A DNA stretch of 64,000 nt from Cytophaga hutchinsonii ATCC 33406. GTDB lineage: Bacteria; Bacteroidota; Bacteroidia; Cytophagales; Cytophagaceae. Shown here piece after piece: positions 1 to 8,331 of this stretch (position 1 is the stretch's first letter; each line of letters opens with the position of its first letter). Position numbers and translations under genes: made by a program. Location of the stretch: assembly GCF_000014145.1 (NCBI RefSeq), contig NC_008255.1, positions 2,744,001-2,808,000 of the forward strand, written 5' to 3'. The notes beneath the pieces were generated by a model. That model saw nothing but the letters and a program-made list of their open reading frames with translations, was not told where the DNA came from and did not search any database.

Positions 1-1000
1 ACCAGGTGGCTTCAAGCGTTCCGTCAATGATTATAGGCGAAGACACTTTAAAAATCTTATATTTCTGAGAAACCCGTACTGTAATTTCAGTGCGCGGACC
101 TTCACAACCGTTTAATGTTTGTCCGACATAATACTTTGTAGTACCTGCCGTAGCGGTATTGGGAGTTGGTGCAGAACTTAATGCTGTGCCGCCGGTTGCT
201 ACCGTATACCATTTAAGCGCAGTACCTGTTGCGGTTAATTGTGTTGCCGCAGCACCTACTTCGTAATCAAATGAAGTGATGGTTGTTGGTGCCGGTGTTG
301 CACAGGAAACACATTCGCTTACTGTAATGTTTGAGCTTCCCGAACTGTTATATCCTTCTGATTCCATGATCTGATAATCCCAGGTAGTTCCCATGTTCAT
401 TCCGGCAGCTTTCCATGCAGCAACATGGGTAGCAAACGTTATGGTTCCGCTCGATCTTTTTTGTGTACGTACACTCCAGAATTGTTGAAATGTAGCTGTA
501 CCTACAATAGATGGCTGATTTGTTCTGGTAGCCGTGTATATTGTATAGGTTCCTCCGTCGCAGGTATAGGTTCCTTTGTTTACAATGCCGCTTGTATTTC
601 CCGGAGGTGTCCATGCGCCATAATTTTCACAAACATAATATTCAATCAATGCATTTTTTGTCCAGCCATATAAGGCCAGAAAGCCATTGCTGCCGCCATC
701 GAAGTTTCCCGAAAAGCAGACCACACGATCCGGTTTTCCTACCGCCCAGCCTTTACCTGCGGTAAAGTTTCCGATATTAGACCAGGTAGTACTGTAATTA
801 CCTGCGGGGCCTAATGTCATGGATGCGGATCCTTTAGAACCGTCATTCCAGAAAGAATAGAAAAACCCGTTATGGGTGCTTTGTGTATTAGTAGTTACTG
901 TTTGTGCGTAAGATACGCTTACTGTAACGAGCAACACAAATGAAAATACAATGAGCGAAAATCTGCGCATAGTATTTCTTACTGGTAGTTGTAGTCTCAT
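1..1000 (-). CDS. Secreted GH11 endo-1,4-beta-xylanase (5' part only, runs off the left edge)
   Basis: Reading the minus strand from 1000 gives 333 codons with no stop, so the C-terminus lies outside the window. A signal peptide follows the second Met (codon 11, position 970; MRRFSLIVFSFVLLVTVS), which may be the true start. Residues about 44-230 are a complete GH11 jelly roll: GFFYSFWNDG near 45, GKGWAVG near 82, the nucleophile Glu120 in ALIEYYVCENYG, TFQQFWSVRTQKRSSGTITF near 170-189, and the acid/base Glu215 in ESEGYNSSGSS. Residues about 235-310 form an Ig-like linker domain common in secreted Bacteroidota proteins. The last visible residues (IDGTLEATW) look like the start of a CBM9/DOMON-type carbohydrate-binding domain. 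The enzyme should cut internal xylan bonds outside the cell. A type IX sorting tail is expected off the edge but not seen. Confidence 0.93.
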   Translation of the reverse strand, partial: MRLQLPVRNTMRRFSLIVFSFVLLVTVSVSYAQTVTTNTQSTHNGFFYSFWNDGSKGSASMTLGPAGNYSTTWSNIGNFTAGKGWAVGKPDRVVCFSGNFDGGSNGFLALYGWTKNALIEYYVCENYGAWTPPGNTSGIVNKGTYTCDGGTYTIYTATRTNQPSIVGTATFQQFWSVRTQKRSSGTITFATHVAAWKAAGMNMGTTWDYQIMESEGYNSSGSSNITVSECVSCATPAPTTITSFDYEVGAAATQLTATGTALKWYTVATGGTALSSAPTPNTATAGTTKYYVGQTLNGCEGPRTEITVRVSQKYKIFKVSSPIIIDGTLEATW

Positions 1001-1054
1001 ACGTTATATATTAGTTACGGCTTAAATTAAATGGAATTTTGTATACTACCTGTT

Positions 1055-1086
1055 CAGGTGAAAAAAGTAAACAGCCAGGTGAAAAA
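1055..1086. promoter_or_regulatory. Direct repeat upstream of the xylanase gene
   Basis: The 11-mer CAGGTGAAAAA occurs at 1055-1065 and again at 1076-1086, exactly 21 bp (two helical turns) apart. The first copy overlaps a small palindrome, ACCTGttCAGGT, at 1048-1059. The pair lies 55-86 bp upstream of the first possible xylanase start codon. A regulator site is a reasonable guess, but nothing in the window identifies the protein. Confidence 0.25.
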
Positions 1087-1192
1087 TCCGGTAATAAATT
1101 GATAAATAATGCGTTTACAACTGTTAGGAAACGATTTTATTCTGCTTTCATTAAAAAAATGCGAAACAGGAAAAAAAACTATTTCTATGATC

Positions 1193-1243
1193 AAAAAAAA
1201 TGGTTTATCAGGATTCGTTATAAACCGTATCCTGATAAACCAT
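1193..1243 (-). terminator. Rho-independent terminator (minus strand)
   Basis: A perfect 15-bp inverted repeat (1200-1214 and 1229-1243, 14-nt loop) is followed on the minus strand by a run of eight T (A run at 1193-1200). It lies 47 bp beyond the stop of the small minus-strand gene at 1290-1406 and would end that transcript. Confidence 0.75.
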
Positions 1244-1289
1244 TCACTCGGTTCGGATGAAAGAAATGTTTTTGAATAACCGCTATTCG

Positions 1290-1406
1290 TTATACATATT
1301 TAAGCAATACATAAATAATAATAAAAACAATAATAGTACCCAGGCAGCCGCCGCCTAATTTTTTTGCACCATAGCCTGCAATGATCGTTCTGAAAAAGCC
1401 ATTCAT
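1290..1406 (-). CDS. 38-residue small membrane protein
   Basis: This is a short reading frame: MNGFFRTIIAGYGAKKLG, then a GGGCLGT turn, then a hydrophobic helix rich in Ile and Val, ending LLKYV. The layout (short amphipathic N-terminus, Gly-rich hinge, one transmembrane helix of about 15 residues) is typical of real bacterial membrane microproteins. It has its own strong terminator immediately downstream. I do not recognise a named family. Function is unknown. Its reality is supported by the coherent composition, the ATG start and the terminator, not by any homology I can check here. Confidence 0.6.
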   Translation of the reverse strand: MNGFFRTIIAGYGAKKLGGGCLGTIIVFIIIYVLLKYV

Positions 1407-1544
1407 AATGTTCTGTTTTAATTGTACAACGGATTATTTTTTTATGTACAAATAAACCGCATAAAACAATTGGAATGTTTACATCACTTTCAATATAATT
1501 TATATAATTGACATATTACCGGAACATCCGAATGATCAATCGCA

Positions 1545-2438
1545 TCAGGATAGATGAAATGTTTCCGGCTGCATCGGCTGAGGAATAGCTGTTTCTTTCA
1601 GCATTTGTTTGATGTTTATTTCTATGTTACGGGCAATAGCTGTTACTGGGGTATCCGTCGGGCGGTTTTCAAAAGGGTCCTGCATATCCTTTGCAGAACT
1701 TTCAAGTAAAAAAAAGGGAACAGAAATAAAAATCAATAAAGGTACTTCGAAATACCAGGCAATGTCTTTAAAGGAAAGGGATAGTGTAATCACAAACAGG
1801 TAAATGATCGCATGGAGAAACGATCTGTATGTAGCCGGAAAGACCGTATTTTTTATTCGTTCAGCCTTACCCTGCGCTTCACACAAACGTACAATTGTAC
1901 TGTCTAATTGTACCTGGGCAAAAACATCCAGCTGATTTCTTTCTTTTAAGTTTTTAATATCATTGCCATGAACATTAAGCATAGCCAGCGGTTTATTTGT
2001 ATGCTGTTTTAATTCATTAAGTTCATCTGCAGATATAAACGCATCGATATTATCCAATGGACCAAGTCCCCTGAGCGATCTTCCCAACGAATAACACCAG
2101 GCTATTTGTCTGAAAGCGATTTTTTTTATTTGTTCTTCATTACCGCTGCTAACAAATGACTGAAGCTGAATAATCAGACTGCGTGAATCATTAACAATAC
2201 TGCCCCATATTTTTCTTGCTTCCCACCAGCGCTCGTATGACTGACTTATTTTAAAAGATAAAAGAACGGAAATGGCGGTACCAATAAATGCAGGTATTGC
2301 AAGCGGCATATCTGGCAGCGACTCCTGATGTTCTTTTGAAAAAAAATGTGCCGAAAATGATACAATCAAGACGTACACTAAGGCAAATTTTATATTGATA
2401 ATTAAATAAGATAGCGGAATTCGTTTATTCAGCAGCAT
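1545..2438 (-). CDS. Bestrophin-family anion channel
   Basis: Bestrophins (PF01062/UPF0187) are pentameric membrane channels; bacterial members conduct small ions. After the chosen start (MLLNKRIPLSYLI) there is a first transmembrane helix, then the family signature at about residues 50-85: IPAFIGTAISVLLSFK, the hydrophobic neck region, followed by SYERWWEARKIWG. Further helices follow near residues 205-245 (FLHAIIYLFVITLSLSF and WYFEVPLLIFISVPFFLLES). The FENRPTDTPVTAIARNIE segment near the C-terminus is also typical. The frame is open 24 codons further upstream to 2510, but the family usually begins with the short basic segment before helix 1, so 2438 is preferred. It stands alone, transcribed toward the small membrane-protein gene. 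Confidence 0.85.
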   Translation of the reverse strand: MLLNKRIPLSYLIINIKFALVYVLIVSFSAHFFSKEHQESLPDMPLAIPAFIGTAISVLLSFKISQSYERWWEARKIWGSIVNDSRSLIIQLQSFVSSGNEEQIKKIAFRQIAWCYSLGRSLRGLGPLDNIDAFISADELNELKQHTNKPLAMLNVHGNDIKNLKERNQLDVFAQVQLDSTIVRLCEAQGKAERIKNTVFPATYRSFLHAIIYLFVITLSLSFKDIAWYFEVPLLIFISVPFFLLESSAKDMQDPFENRPTDTPVTAIARNIEINIKQMLKETAIPQPMQPETFHLS

Positions 2439-2645
2439 AACAGATTTTTTATTTTCTAATGAAGATGTGCAGTCCTGTCGTACGGTTACACCGGATGGTG
2501 TGCGGTTCAAACCGCTTAAGGTTTCGGAATGAATCAGATTATTCTTAAATCTGAACTACGTGATCTTTAAAAATAACTAAAAAAGGCTGGAGTTAAAACT
2601 GAATACCAAAAAAATTCATCCACGCATAAGCAGATTTTCCTGTTT

Positions 2646-3020
2646 TTACCTGAAATATTGCAGCAGCATCACGCATATACCTAAGGCAATTTCCAGCAGC
2701 ATAATACAATCCTGATAGGCTCCTGCCGAACCGACATTACTTCTTGAATATAACCTGCCCAGGCCTGCGCTGCTAATAATAATACCAACAAAATACAGCT
2801 GATCCGTTACTTCCTGTATATGAAAAATAATCCAGATCAATAAAAATCCAAAACTTAAAAACATGCTGCTCAAAAACCTGAATGTATTATCCAGCTTGGC
2901 TTGAGGCGGAACAGCTTCAGGTAAAAAATGACGCGCACCTTTTATTGTCTGGCTTAAACCTACTCCGATGCAAATCAATGAAACCACTCCCAATAAAATC
3001 TGTAATACCAGTTCCATCAC
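2646..3020 (-). CDS. Small four-helix membrane protein (DUF4345-like)
   Basis: This 124-residue protein is made mainly of hydrophobic segments: residues 3-24, 46-67, 72-90 and 104-121. The pattern of a helix, a hydrophilic stretch (HFLPEAVPPQAKLDNTFRF) and a second helix containing G, ending in a GLGRLYS turn before the last helix, resembles the DUF4345 family of unknown function. No catalytic motif is visible. It is the last gene of a loosely spaced minus-strand series. The family call is from recollection of the pattern and is moderate. Confidence 0.6.
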   Translation of the reverse strand: MMELVLQILLGVVSLICIGVGLSQTIKGARHFLPEAVPPQAKLDNTFRFLSSMFLSFGFLLIWIIFHIQEVTDQLYFVGIIISSAGLGRLYSRSNVGSAGAYQDCIMLLEIALGICVMLLQYFR

Positions 3021-3110
3021 CTATCTATTAAATCATAACCCAAAAATCTCTACTATTAAACTTAGTGTTTTTAATATTCGATTACTAATTATCCATTTAC
3101 ATCCACACGT

Positions 3111-3554
3111 TTATTCCTGAAAAAATTTCCGTGGCCCGCCGGTAAACTCCCATTTCTGAATGGGTAAAGGGTTTTCTAAAAACCAGTTATCGGATTGATG
3201 GAAATCTATTACCCATTCATAGGTAAATCTGCCCATAAATTCTGTTTCTAAATGAATGGTTGCACGTGTCCAGTAAAGCGTTTTTAAAATCGCTTCAAAC
3301 TTTTGCAGCCATTCTTCCCATTCGTATTCAACAAACTTATAGGAAGCACCAAATGTAATTACCTGATCGCGGTAAGTACCTTGGATGTTGTGAGGGTCCT
3401 GTGTATGGAACATATGCCGGTGAATCCAGGGATATGCATCTGCATCGGGAAGTTCCGTTAAAATCTTATTATTAAGCCGTTGTAATTTATGATAATCATC
3501 CGTCTTCCACGTAGCCCCTATTATGTTGCCGTAAACGATTGAAATATTTCCCAT
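3111..3554 (-). CDS. Conserved hypothetical protein, 147 residues
   Basis: This soluble protein has no signal peptide or membrane segment. It is strikingly rich in aromatic residues and histidine (HRHMFHTQDPHN near 45-56; WEFTGGPRKFFQE at the end). The composition and even codon use argue for a real gene. I do not recognise the family. Between 3061 and 3110 there is only AT-rich sequence. Cytoplasmic location is inferred from the lack of export signals. Confidence 0.6.
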   Translation of the reverse strand: MGNISIVYGNIIGATWKTDDYHKLQRLNNKILTELPDADAYPWIHRHMFHTQDPHNIQGTYRDQVITFGASYKFVEYEWEEWLQKFEAILKTLYWTRATIHLETEFMGRFTYEWVIDFHQSDNWFLENPLPIQKWEFTGGPRKFFQE

Positions 3555-3596
3555 GAAATAAATATATGTATGTTTAATGCAAGTTTATATTAACGG

Positions 3597-3938
3597 CTAA
3601 TCCAGGTATGCATCAATACCAATGATCAGGCCTGCTGCATTTACAGTAATATTGAGGCCGCCTGTTTCGTGCCCGAAGTCTCCGGTAAAATCAACCTGTA
3701 CCTTTGCCTCTCTGCTGCTTACAGGTTCAATCGATTCAATCTTTGTTACGGTATTATATCCAATAAAAAACTTTTCGATATAAGTACGGATACCTGCTGT
3801 ATGCTGAAATTTTTCACCTACAGAAACATCGTCTATCACCGCATCTTCCGAAAATAATTTCAGCGCTGCTTTTACATCAAACTGATTGGTTGCTTTGATC
3901 AATTGTTTTACGATTTTATCAATTTTTTTATCTTCCAT
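3597..3938 (-). CDS. NTF2-like / SnoaL-like domain protein
   Basis: This small cone-shaped alpha+beta barrel protein has the sequence order typical of the NTF2 superfamily: an N-terminal helix (KIVKQLIKATNQFDVKAALK), the FSEDAVIDD segment, a glycine followed by helix GIRTYIEKFF, then alternating strands ending in GGLNITVNAAGLIIGIDAYLD. Such proteins bind or isomerise small molecules, or are of unknown role; no specific substrate can be read here. The frame is open to 3974, which would overlap the end of the upstream lipoprotein gene by 13 bp. The Met at 3938 has a GGAG just upstream and fits the domain better. Co-transcription with the preceding gene is likely. Confidence 0.7.
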   Translation of the reverse strand: MEDKKIDKIVKQLIKATNQFDVKAALKLFSEDAVIDDVSVGEKFQHTAGIRTYIEKFFIGYNTVTKIESIEPVSSREAKVQVDFTGDFGHETGGLNITVNAAGLIIGIDAYLD

Positions 3939-3961
3939 TTCTCCGTTTGATTTTGCTGTAT

Positions 3962-4735
3962 TTAGCAGGTACATGAATAAACTACTAGTACTTTTTGTCC
4001 ATGAATTTTCTTAATAATATTAGAAAGACCTCTATCAATCTGATCATCATCTTCAGGCCCATTGTATTTGAGGAGAAAATCATTTGCCTTTTTAATCACA
4101 TCATTAATTGCTTTTGATTCTTCATAAATAAATATTTCGTAATAGCATAAATATCCACCTAACGTAACGCAACGCATAGGTGGTGTGTTGATCCAGGTTT
4201 TATCTGACAATTTTAAAGGAGTTGCAATACCACTTATATAATCCCCGACATGAATAGAATTAATTTTTATTTTATGTATGTCTGATAGGGCAATGACCGT
4301 ATCTGTTAACAGATAATATAATACATTCTTATCTTTCATTATCACATTTTCTGCGCAACCAGGATAATTATATGTAATCCGGTTCTTATAACAGATCAAA
4401 CTATCCGTCCTGTTATCATCTGCTAATGCGCGTATTAAATATTCTGAACTGTTAATTGAATCGCTGTCAAAATAAAGCGGTGAAATACTTGTATACCCAT
4501 TAACTATTCCGGCATTTGTTTCAATGGTAAGATGTATCTGATAACTGCTATACTCACCAATACTATCCTGTACTACAGGAATACTATCATTTTGAGAGTC
4601 GGTGCTGGTATCTGATACTACCCCATCCGCAGCGTATGTTTGTAAACTGTCTGTCCTAACGTCTTCTCTGCCAGATGACCTGTCACAGGAAACGACAAAC
4701 AGAATAACACTGATTGCAGCGAATATTTTTTTCAT
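3962..4735 (-). CDS. Probable lipoprotein of unknown function
   Basis: The N-terminus MKKIFAAISVILFVVSC is a lipoprotein signal with Cys17 as the likely lipid-modified residue. It is followed by a Ser/Asp/Thr-rich linker to about residue 60 and a globular domain of mixed composition with several cysteines. I do not recognise the fold. The gene sits 20 bp downstream of the choloylglycine-hydrolase-like gene and just before (or overlapping) the NTF2-like gene, so the three may be one unit. Cell-envelope location is inferred from the signal. Confidence 0.65.
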   Translation of the reverse strand: MKKIFAAISVILFVVSCDRSSGREDVRTDSLQTYAADGVVSDTSTDSQNDSIPVVQDSIGEYSSYQIHLTIETNAGIVNGYTSISPLYFDSDSINSSEYLIRALADDNRTDSLICYKNRITYNYPGCAENVIMKDKNVLYYLLTDTVIALSDIHKIKINSIHVGDYISGIATPLKLSDKTWINTPPMRCVTLGGYLCYYEIFIYEESKAINDVIKKANDFLLKYNGPEDDDQIDRGLSNIIKKIHGQKVLVVYSCTC

Positions 4736-4755
4736 AAAATAAATTCAAGTACCGC

Positions 4756-5814
4756 TTAATCCAATCCCGCAAATGTAAAAGGCAGTGCAGCTTTAAAATT
4801 CATTGAAGCCTCTCCTGAATAATTTTCATTATTCGCTAAGGTTAGTTTCTTTACTTTTGCTTTTTCACTGAAATCTATTTTGCTGAATTCAACCCAGACA
4901 ACATTCGGATTCAAAACATTGTCAAAATAATACACAAGGTTCTTTTGATCCGATACCGTTCTCCAGCGTGTGGATGAAATATTAGGTTCTGCCTCAGAAG
5001 AAATACCCAATGGTACCGAACAATTCCGTATTACGCTAAACACGCTTGGTAACGCTACACGGGTATTGTCTGTCTTTGGTATGGCATCAATATAATACGA
5101 TGCGCGAACAAATCTATCGGCAGCTCTATTGGTTCCAGGCAGCATAACCGTACCGGGAATGTTTTTCCAATACGTGTTTATAGCAAGCTGTTCATCAAAA
5201 ACCGGCGAGTTTGTCATGGTTACATAAGACCGGTCGTGATGTATGACCAGCTTGCCGCCGATATATTCAAAGATTGCATTATCGCCTGTGGCATCAGATA
5301 TAGATAAGTGTACCGTAGCAAAAATAGCGGTTCCGGGAATATGAGAAGAAGCAACTACAAACGGCTCCTTTTCCAGAAATGCAACAGCTTCGGAAACAGT
5401 TGCAAAATTATCCAATACATATTGCAGCCAAAGCGAAACAGCCAGACCGGGCTTGTCTTTGTCTTTCACAAATTTCGGATAAGTTGATTCAACAAGCCAA
5501 AGTAAATTTCCTACAAGACCTTTTTCATTCATTCCATCAGAGGATGCAATATCCCAGGAGCTCGTTATAACACTTCCATATGTTGATTTCCATTTCACAG
5601 AAGTACTTCCTGCTTCGCCGTTGCGCTCTATACCCCGGGGAAAGATCCAGAGATTAGCAGGAATCTCCCCTTTCCAATCCATGGACCTGGCTGTGATAAT
5701 GGTACCATTTGGTCCTTGATACACAATTCTTGTACACGCATAGGCCGTGTTTAAAATAGCTGGCACATACACACAGAACGCAGCTAAAATGGTTTTTAAA
5801 AAAAATCTTTTCAT
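4756..5814 (-). CDS. Exported linear-amide C-N hydrolase (choloylglycine hydrolase family)
   Basis: This is a member of the Ntn-hydrolase family PF02275 (conjugated bile acid hydrolase / penicillin V acylase). Residues 1-26 form a signal peptide ending TAYA, so cleavage would expose Cys27 as the N-terminal nucleophile. Spaced from it as in the family are Arg43 and Asp46 (ARSMDW), matching Arg18 and Asp21 of the mature bile-salt hydrolases. YVTMTNSPVFDEQ near 198-210 carries the expected Asn. Length (352) is normal. Self-activation by the signal peptidase and a periplasmic location are inferred. The natural substrate is not known; acyl-homoserine lactones, penicillin-like amides or N-acyl amino acids are all possible. 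Confidence 0.88.
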   Translation of the reverse strand: MKRFFLKTILAAFCVYVPAILNTAYACTRIVYQGPNGTIITARSMDWKGEIPANLWIFPRGIERNGEAGSTSVKWKSTYGSVITSSWDIASSDGMNEKGLVGNLLWLVESTYPKFVKDKDKPGLAVSLWLQYVLDNFATVSEAVAFLEKEPFVVASSHIPGTAIFATVHLSISDATGDNAIFEYIGGKLVIHHDRSYVTMTNSPVFDEQLAINTYWKNIPGTVMLPGTNRAADRFVRASYYIDAIPKTDNTRVALPSVFSVIRNCSVPLGISSEAEPNISSTRWRTVSDQKNLVYYFDNVLNPNVVWVEFSKIDFSEKAKVKKLTLANNENYSGEASMNFKAALPFTFAGLD

Positions 5815-5921
5815 ACGTGTTAAATATTTCTATAGTAACAGAAAACGGCAATTACATTTTAATATACTGAATTATTAGTAAGATGTATTTATTTTATGAA
5901 AAGACAGGCTGTAAATGCTTT

Positions 5922-6830
5922 TTATCTATAATAATATTTATGTATGTATTTCAATACCTTTCCATCGTACATTTTAACCATTACCAATCTGCCCTTTGAA
6001 TTATATACATATTCATTCCGGTCAATCACTGTCCCGTTTTTACCATAAGAAAGTTCCACGATCCTGCCCTGTTCTTTTTTATACTTCCAGAAATACGAAT
6101 CTTCTTCTTTTTCAAATTCATTATTCTGCTCAGACCCGTAGTACAATGTCTGTGTGAATCCTTTGGGTGAATAGGTGAATTCTATGAGTGAAAAAACGGT
6201 ACCATCAGGCTTATAGCCTTTAGCCTGCGTAATGTTTCCTGCTGTATAGCTTAACATATTGGTGAATGTCAGGGAACCGTTCATATAATTTTCAATACCC
6301 GTACAATGCCCCTCTTTGTACTGATAACGGGAAATACAATCCGGCGTTGCCCGGTGCGCATAATTCTGTTTAATCGCCTGTTCAAAAACAGAATCTGCAT
6401 ATACAAATGCGGAAGGAATATTTGACGTACCGTAATTACTTTCTGACACCAGATGTCCGTCATAGTTATATACCCGTTCATTCAATCCTATGTATTTATA
6501 TTTCCCGTCGTATTTTTCTCCTTCCCCATATGTTTTTTTGCTCAATACATTTTTATATACATCAAATTGAATTTTATCTACGCCCGGATCTCTGTAAGAA
6601 CCAGCCATTGAATGCGTTTTATGATGCAGTATTTTCGTTCCGATCATCTGTACCGAATCATACACGGCAGTAATGAGCAGGAAACTATCCTTGATTTTTT
6701 TAGGCGTAAATTGATATACAGAATAATTTCCAACAACTTCTTTGGGACTGTAATCCAGCACAGGAATATGACAATCCTGGCTATAGGCGTTGAATGTAAA
6801 AATACAGATTAGAAAAAGGATGGTTTTCAT
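5922..6830 (-). CDS. Secreted protein with RHS/MORN-like beta repeats
   Basis: MKTILFLICIFTFNAYSQ is a signal peptide; cleavage after AYS is likely. The rest alternates short strands of the form YNYDGHLVSESNYG, YKEGHCTGIENYMNGS, YSPKGFTQTLYYGSE and YNSKGRLVMVKMYDGKV, the pattern of the toxin-like RHS or MORN-type sugar-binding beta repeats seen in many secreted Bacteroidota proteins. No enzyme motif is visible. It probably sits in the periplasm or on the surface. No sorting tail is present. Function unknown. Confidence 0.65.
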   Translation of the reverse strand: MKTILFLICIFTFNAYSQDCHIPVLDYSPKEVVGNYSVYQFTPKKIKDSFLLITAVYDSVQMIGTKILHHKTHSMAGSYRDPGVDKIQFDVYKNVLSKKTYGEGEKYDGKYKYIGLNERVYNYDGHLVSESNYGTSNIPSAFVYADSVFEQAIKQNYAHRATPDCISRYQYKEGHCTGIENYMNGSLTFTNMLSYTAGNITQAKGYKPDGTVFSLIEFTYSPKGFTQTLYYGSEQNNEFEKEEDSYFWKYKKEQGRIVELSYGKNGTVIDRNEYVYNSKGRLVMVKMYDGKVLKYIHKYYYR

Positions 6831-6955
6831 ATGCTATATGTGTTACGGTTTTGTGCTGTTTTCTTATTAAGAATATAGCAATTATCCGGCATATTTCAAG
6901 CATGCGAAAGTTAGAATTTTAATTTAGCAGGTCTATAAATAATATACATTCGTTT

Positions 6956-7537
6956 TTAAAAAGTACGTTTCCAGTAGCTGTGATATGCGTTATTTCCCAG
7001 AAGACGCTGGAAAAGATTTGGGTATGTATATGTAAACGTATATTCAAATGATTCAGCTCCATCGTGGAGAATGCTATTATCCAGCGTACAAGATAAAAAT
7101 GCTTCCGCCATTTTCATGAACCGTTCCTCTCCGCTTTGCAGACCTTTTTCAAAATCCAATGGCTCACCCTCGTGAAGCTTGTAATAGTTTGCTGCGCTGT
7201 CCGAATACATTCTCCGTATTGGTTTTCCGTTTTCAAAAACATCAAATGAAAATGCGCTGATAACATCATACTCAAAAAAACCAGCTGCTCTTCTTCCTTT
7301 AGACAACTGTTTCTTAACAATTTCGCTCGACAAAAAATGATTGTCGCAGTTGATAATGGTTGCATTTTTATAAAAACTTAACACAAGTTTATTTCTTTCC
7401 TGAAATCCGTCCCAATAATCCGAATAAGTATGCTGCTTAATCAGTTTGTATTCCTGAATACCTAACTGCTCAAATATTTCTGATTGTCGCTCCCGAAGAT
7501 TTTCGTTGAGCAATATACCTTGTAATTTTAATCCCAT
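6956..7537 (-). CDS. Hypothetical protein, 193 residues
   Basis: This soluble protein has no signal or membrane helix. The start MGLKLQGILLNENLRERQSE has a clean ATG. Composition is normal for the genome and the frame is well occupied. Residues 85-100 (GRRAAGFFEYDVISAF) and the Tyr-rich C-terminus (TFTYTYPNLFQRLLGNNAYH) stand out, but no family is recognised. It is separated from its neighbours by more than 90 bp on both sides, so it may be a single-gene unit. Confidence 0.55.
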   Translation of the reverse strand: MGLKLQGILLNENLRERQSEIFEQLGIQEYKLIKQHTYSDYWDGFQERNKLVLSFYKNATIINCDNHFLSSEIVKKQLSKGRRAAGFFEYDVISAFSFDVFENGKPIRRMYSDSAANYYKLHEGEPLDFEKGLQSGEERFMKMAEAFLSCTLDNSILHDGAESFEYTFTYTYPNLFQRLLGNNAYHSYWKRTF

Positions 7538-7628
7538 AGGTTAAACGTGTCTTAGCAAATATAAATCTGTATTACGGTATAGACAAACCGGCGGTTTCAT
7601 TCATTAAATGTAAAAGACATCCATATGC

Positions 7629-8177
7629 TTAGGCGCCTGCATGTAACGCATACGCTGCGATCTTTATTTTCAATCTGTTTTCCAGATATGTATTTCCTCC
7701 TGCAAGTGTTTGCAGTATGATATCCGCTTCGCTTTTATATTCCCGGATTTTTGAAATACTCCAATGTGCGGGCGGTTTCTGAAGGTTGGTGATCCGATCG
7801 GCAAGTTTCACAGACCATACTTCACACGACAATGCTTTAATACGTGTTAAGCTGTCGGCCATCTTTTCTGCTTTATCTAATGCATCGTTTTTAGTTAACG
7901 CTGTTACAGCATCAGCAACGTCACGACCAAATGTATGTTCCACTTCTTCGAACGTCGTATCCGTATCTTCCAGCACATCGTGCAGCAAGGCAACCTGCAC
8001 AGCAAAAGAAAGATTGAAGCCGGGTGTTACGGCTCCGGCAATAAGTATTTCCATCGCTACATTGCTTATGTGCACCACATACGGCAGATTTGTTCCGGGA
8101 ATCAGCTGATTGATCGCTGCATGTTTTGCAGCTGCAAATGTTATTGCCTGTTGATATGCTTGTTGTACGTCAATCAT
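7629..8177 (-). CDS. HD-domain (p)ppGpp hydrolase-like protein
   Basis: This 182-residue stand-alone HD protein resembles the hydrolase domain of SpoT/MESH1. Metal ligands visible are His36 (PYVVHISNVAMEIL), the His66-Asp67 pair (VALLHDVLEDTDTTFEEVEHTFG), and the later KLADRITNL motif near residue 123, which in this family carries the Asp. AVTALTKN between them is also family-typical. The expected activity is removal of the 3'-pyrophosphate of (p)ppGpp or a related phosphohydrolase reaction in the cytoplasm. There is no synthetase or TGS domain, so it cannot be a full RelA/SpoT protein. Confidence 0.85.
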   Translation of the reverse strand: MIDVQQAYQQAITFAAAKHAAINQLIPGTNLPYVVHISNVAMEILIAGAVTPGFNLSFAVQVALLHDVLEDTDTTFEEVEHTFGRDVADAVTALTKNDALDKAEKMADSLTRIKALSCEVWSVKLADRITNLQKPPAHWSISKIREYKSEADIILQTLAGGNTYLENRLKIKIAAYALHAGA

Positions 8178-8243
8178 CTGGATCTGTGCTTTCTGTGAAT
8201 GGAGTAAATATAATCTATAAACAGCAGAGATCAGTATAGCTAT

Positions 8244-8280
8244 AAAAAAATCCCGGCTATTTTAAATAAACCAGGATTTT
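8244..8280 (-). terminator. Hairpin terminator after the DsbA-like gene
   Basis: Inverted repeat aaaatcccgg / ccaggatttt (8247-8256 and 8271-8280, one mismatch) followed on the minus strand by a T run (A run at 8244-8250). It lies 52 bp beyond the stop at 8332. Confidence 0.6.
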
Positions 8281-8331
8281 AATCTGTGCATAAACGTATA
8301 TAATGTTAGATTGCATTAGGTGCTATACCAG

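Noticed and set aside
1039-1260. A 73-codon plus-strand frame upstream of the small membrane peptide
   Set aside because: Lys- and Arg-rich with runs coded by A tracts, and it reads through the terminator hairpin; not protein-like.
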